From contig JAJQHY010000079.1 of NCBI GenBank assembly GCA_021199495.1, forward strand, positions 32,396 through 96,395: a stretch of DNA of 64,000 nucleotides, read 5' to 3'. Position numbers and translations under genes: made by a program. Origin of the DNA: Lachnospiraceae bacterium (GTDB lineage: Bacteria; Bacillota; Clostridia; Lachnospirales; Lachnospiraceae). The notes below the pieces were generated by a model. The model saw only the letters and a program-made list of their open reading frames with translations, searched no databases and was not told the origin of the DNA. Of the stretch, positions 61,682 through 64,000 are shown one piece after another. The first letter of the stretch is position 1. The number at the start of each line of letters is the position of its first letter.

Positions 61682-62146
61682 TCACAAGAAGAATTCCACA
61701 ACATACAACACACCGATACTTTCATTCCAGAAAAGAATGATTTCATCTCTGTCATCCTCCTGACGCCCCTGCTGATACCAGTACAGACAGGCCGCATAGT
61801 CCGGATATTCTTCCAGCGGAACATCAATCTGACTCAGCCATTCATCGCAGGCCAATGCATAGCTGACATATAATCCCGTCTGCCACGAAAACATTTCATT
61901 GATCGGTTCAGGGTTCTCGCAGGAAAACACATGATAGCGGATTCCATCTCCAAAGACAGACGCCTCCGATTCCAGGCTGTAGATTTCAGAATACTGCGCC
62001 TCCTTCGGCAGTGAAAAGCCCCAGTTGATATTGAGAGTCGTGGAGTAATCGGTCATCCTGTCCCAGATCGCATTCGCTCCGGCAAACACAAGACAGAGAC
62101 AGACTACTACACAGGCTATGACCATCCAGATTTTTCTCTTCTTCAT
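61682..62146 (-). CDS. small secreted or anchored protein of unknown function
   Basis: A 154-residue protein with an N-terminal span (IWMVIACVVVCLCLVFAGAN) and a Trp/Tyr-rich extracellular domain (IRYHVFSCENPEPINEMFSW, YAACLYWYQQGRQEDDRDEI). The ATG overlaps the stop of the XRE regulator gene (ATGA), so both are co-translated. I do not recognise a family. Confidence 0.6.
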   Translation of the reverse strand: MKKRKIWMVIACVVVCLCLVFAGANAIWDRMTDYSTTLNINWGFSLPKEAQYSEIYSLESEASVFGDGIRYHVFSCENPEPINEMFSWQTGLYVSYALACDEWLSQIDVPLEEYPDYAACLYWYQQGRQEDDRDEIILFWNESIGVLYVVEFFL

Positions 62147-62364
62147 TCTGTACCGCCCTTCCTGTACTCTAACAGATCGCCTGGCTGGCAGTCTAAGGCC
62201 TCACAAAGCCTGGCTAAAGTGGATATCTTCAACGCTTTCGCCTTCCCGTTTTTTAATATGGATACGTTGGAGATCGTGATCCCGACGCGCTCCGACAATT
62301 CAGTCACACTCATTTTTCTTTTCGCAAGCATGACATCAATATTGAAAATAATTTCTCCTTCCAT
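62143..62364 (-). CDS. YozG-type XRE regulator
   Basis: A 73-residue Cro/CI-type protein: FNIDVMLAKRKMSVTELSER, then VGITISNVSILKNGKAKALK and ISTLARLCEALDCQPGDLLE. This is the short single-domain type usually paired with a DUF2975 membrane protein, which lies just upstream here. GAGAGG precedes the ATG. Likely represses its own operon. Confidence 0.88.
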   Translation of the reverse strand: MEGEIIFNIDVMLAKRKMSVTELSERVGITISNVSILKNGKAKALKISTLARLCEALDCQPGDLLEYRKGGTE

Positions 62365-62405
62365 TGCTGACCTCTCTTCTTTTCATCCCGGTTAAACAAT
62401 ACCTG

Positions 62406-62885
62406 TCAGATCGTCAAATCACTCTGTTCCTGCAAATCGGCTGCTTTATTGACCAGGTGAGACAAAGCAGCCGACGCTACAATCACCGCCACTCCGACAA
62501 ATACCACAATCAAAGACAGCAGTGTGACGGCCGGATGACTCATGTTCAATAATAACAGCACCACATTTCCACCAAAAAAGAATACGGTATCCACTGCCGT
62601 TACATAGGAAATCCATTTAAAAAGCTTTGCATTCTCAGAAGAAAAAGATCGGTCCCTGCCAATATTGACAGCAATCTTCCACGCCAGCACAAGCACCGTA
62701 TAGCACGGAACTCCGGATATCCAGAGGAAGATCAGCCACGGCCAGTAGCAATAGGAAAACTCCGGATATCGTACCAGCAGATCCTGTCCAAAAGAAGGCA
62801 CGATAAAAAAGAAGAAAATCAGCCCGCAGACTCCGGTGCCGATAATAATGCATTTTAACCATTTGGAAAGCGTTTTCTGTTCCAT
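62406..62885 (-). CDS. DUF2975 membrane protein
   Basis: About 159 residues with four spans (CIIIGTGVCGLIFFFFIVPS, WPWLIFLWISGVPCYTVLVL, ISYVTAVDTVFFFGGNVVLL, LLSLIVVFVGVAVIVASAAL). The motif SFSSENAKLFKWISYV is a DUF2975 hallmark. GGAGG lies nine bases before the chosen ATG (62885). Its partner XRE regulator follows after about 40 bp; such pairs are thought to be membrane-linked regulatory modules. Confidence 0.85.
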   Translation of the reverse strand: MEQKTLSKWLKCIIIGTGVCGLIFFFFIVPSFGQDLLVRYPEFSYCYWPWLIFLWISGVPCYTVLVLAWKIAVNIGRDRSFSSENAKLFKWISYVTAVDTVFFFGGNVVLLLLNMSHPAVTLLSLIVVFVGVAVIVASAALSHLVNKAADLQEQSDLTI

Positions 62886-62933
62886 GTTCCTTGTCCTCCG
62901 ATTCATGATTGATAGAAAATGCGTCAGTTCCAT

Positions 62934-63353
62934 TCAGCTGACAAGGAAATCATATCACTGTGTTATTTTAATGTCAATAATTTTTTATCGTGTCTCAATA
63001 AATATTTATTGAAATTATCGTTTGGAATTCAGGTGCTGAATTGAGGGCTGAATTGAAAAACTAACTTCCAGTTTGCAAATGTAAATGCCAGTTTGCGGAA
63101 CTTCTTGCAAGAGTAAATTCCATTAAATTAGAAAATCTTTGGTTTGCCGGAATTTACGATTCCAAACTGGAACTTACTTAACCAAATATATTGAACCAGT
63201 ATCTTACTCTGTGGTAAGATAGGCACAGATCAATCGAATAGCTGAAAAAAGGGCGTACTCTAAGCGGAGGTCGAATTTTTTGTCATTTTTTTGCAAGATT
63301 AAATTCCACCCCTTGTTATGGGCTTATTGATCCGGGTGGCAGTCCGGTAAGTT
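62934..63353. other. 420-bp AT-rich interval at the end of the IS30 element
   Basis: No gene. It holds two nearly identical 18-bp direct copies of TTGCAAGAGTAAATTCCA (63105-63122) and TTGCAAGATTAAATTCCA (63291-63308), and a perfect 8-bp hairpin TATCTTAC/GTAAGATA (63200-63221). The copy at 63291 lies about 45 bp past the transposase stop, where a terminal inverted repeat of the element is expected. Confidence 0.5.
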
Positions 63354-64000
63354 TTATTTTTTCAGCAGATTAGGTGTGAGATTGATCTCATTTACCGGGA
63401 TAACCTTTATGTCGAGCTGGGCTAAGGTATCTTCCCCATGAATGAAGCTGAACAACTGGTTTGCAGACTTGTTGTTCAGCTTTTTTCTTGTGTAGGAATT
63501 AATGTGGCTCATCATAAGGGACACATCATTCTGGCTCAGGTCATCAAAGGATGTTTTCTTGGGAAGGATTCTCCGAATCATTTCGTGGGTTACTTCGCAG
63601 CCACCTTTCTGATCTGAGCGCTGAGGGTCGCAATAGAAGATACGTGTTCTTCTTTCGCCTTCACTGTTAAATTCGATACTAAGCGGATCGGTAAATTCGC
63701 TGCCGCGGTCAGTAAGGATAACAGGAAAAAGTTCCGTGAACTTATCATACCCCAGCAACGCATAAAGCGCGTTAAAGACATCTGTTACCGAACGGGCAGT
63801 ATTATGGTCGCGGATAAATGCCAGCATAAGGGAACAGTTGCGGAAGTAGATCGTCAGAAGCACTTTCCCGCCTTTTCTTCCTTCAACGGAATCCATCTCA
63901 ACGACGGAAACATCCGGATTGGCGGCCATGTATGCTTCGAAATCCTCATAAGTATATTCCGCCTTTCTGCGAAAGGCACCAATGGGGTTATGAAACCCAG
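63354..64000 (-). mobile_element. IS30-family transposase, C-terminal part (continues past the right edge)
   Basis: The frame is open to the window edge (reading FHNPIGAFRRKAEYTYEDFE before MAANPDVS). It carries the DDE catalytic core: VVEMDSVEGRKGGKVLLTIY (first Asp), PVILTDRGSEFTDPLSIEFN (second Asp) and DQKGGCEVTHEMIRRILPKK (Glu), followed by the family tail SHINSYTRKKLNNKSANQLF. IS30 transposases cut and circularise the element. About 215 residues are visible, so the N-terminal HTH lies outside. No frameshift is seen in the visible part. Confidence 0.9.

Overview
The window looks like chromosomal DNA of an anaerobic, spore-forming gut Firmicute, most likely a member of the Lachnospiraceae. 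The support is a sporulation sigma-K gene, a large 2-hydroxyacyl-CoA dehydratase activase, many carbohydrate ABC transporters and glycoside hydrolases, strong GGAGG ribosome binding sites, a macro-domain protein with a C-terminal tail I associate with clostridia, and Rpn-type and IS30 mobile element traces. No species can be named from the sequence alone. I saw no rRNA, tRNA or CRISPR array.

Layout. 1-5.3 kb: start of an unidentified gene, an ATPase/CYTH fusion, a small XRE regulator, an AbiE-type toxin-antitoxin locus (frameshifted toxin, two palindromic operators) and a macro-domain protein. 5.4-10.7 kb: a complete oligopeptide-type ABC importer. 10.7-20.2 kb: sugar catabolism, with a GH31 alpha-glucosidase-like enzyme and an operon of GH2 beta-galactosidase, NahK-like N-acetylhexosamine kinase and a GH129/GH101-like enzyme, which together suggest breakdown of mucin-type O-glycans. 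20.4-30.2 kb: an unusual operon with two paralogous very large solute-binding lipoproteins, two sugar-importer permeases, a HlyD-like adaptor and a MacB-like membrane protein with an acidic tandem-repeat tail, but no ATPase. 30.3-33.7 kb: comM and dprA, each preceded by a near-identical hairpin that buries its ribosome binding site, and a gtrA gene broken by a stop codon. 33.7-41.8 kb: the dehydratase activase, two PlsC-type acyltransferases and two GT8 glycosyltransferases (probable glycolipid synthesis). 42-44.2 kb: araA and sigK, convergent.

From 44.3 kb on the window is accessory in character. A GHKL kinase/LytTR regulator pair (kinase broken by a stop codon) is divergent from a lipoprotein and a bacteriocin-immunity-like ABC exporter. 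Next come a relaxase remnant, a Schlafen/AlbA-type ATP-binding protein, tiny membrane peptides and an orphan antitoxin. A second, paralogous immunity-like ABC module lies on the minus strand, followed by an XRE/DUF2975 pair. An IS30 transposase runs off the right edge. A 120-bp block made of the tail of an Rpn-type transposase gene plus a terminator occurs twice, about 9.6 kb apart, bracketing the first ABC module and the relaxase scar. The many frameshifts and in-frame stops in this half suggest turnover of mobile or defence genes.

The observation most likely to be new is the pair of ribosome-binding-site-sequestering hairpins with an identical loop octamer in front of dprA and comM. The mixed importer/exporter operon at 20-30 kb is the second candidate.
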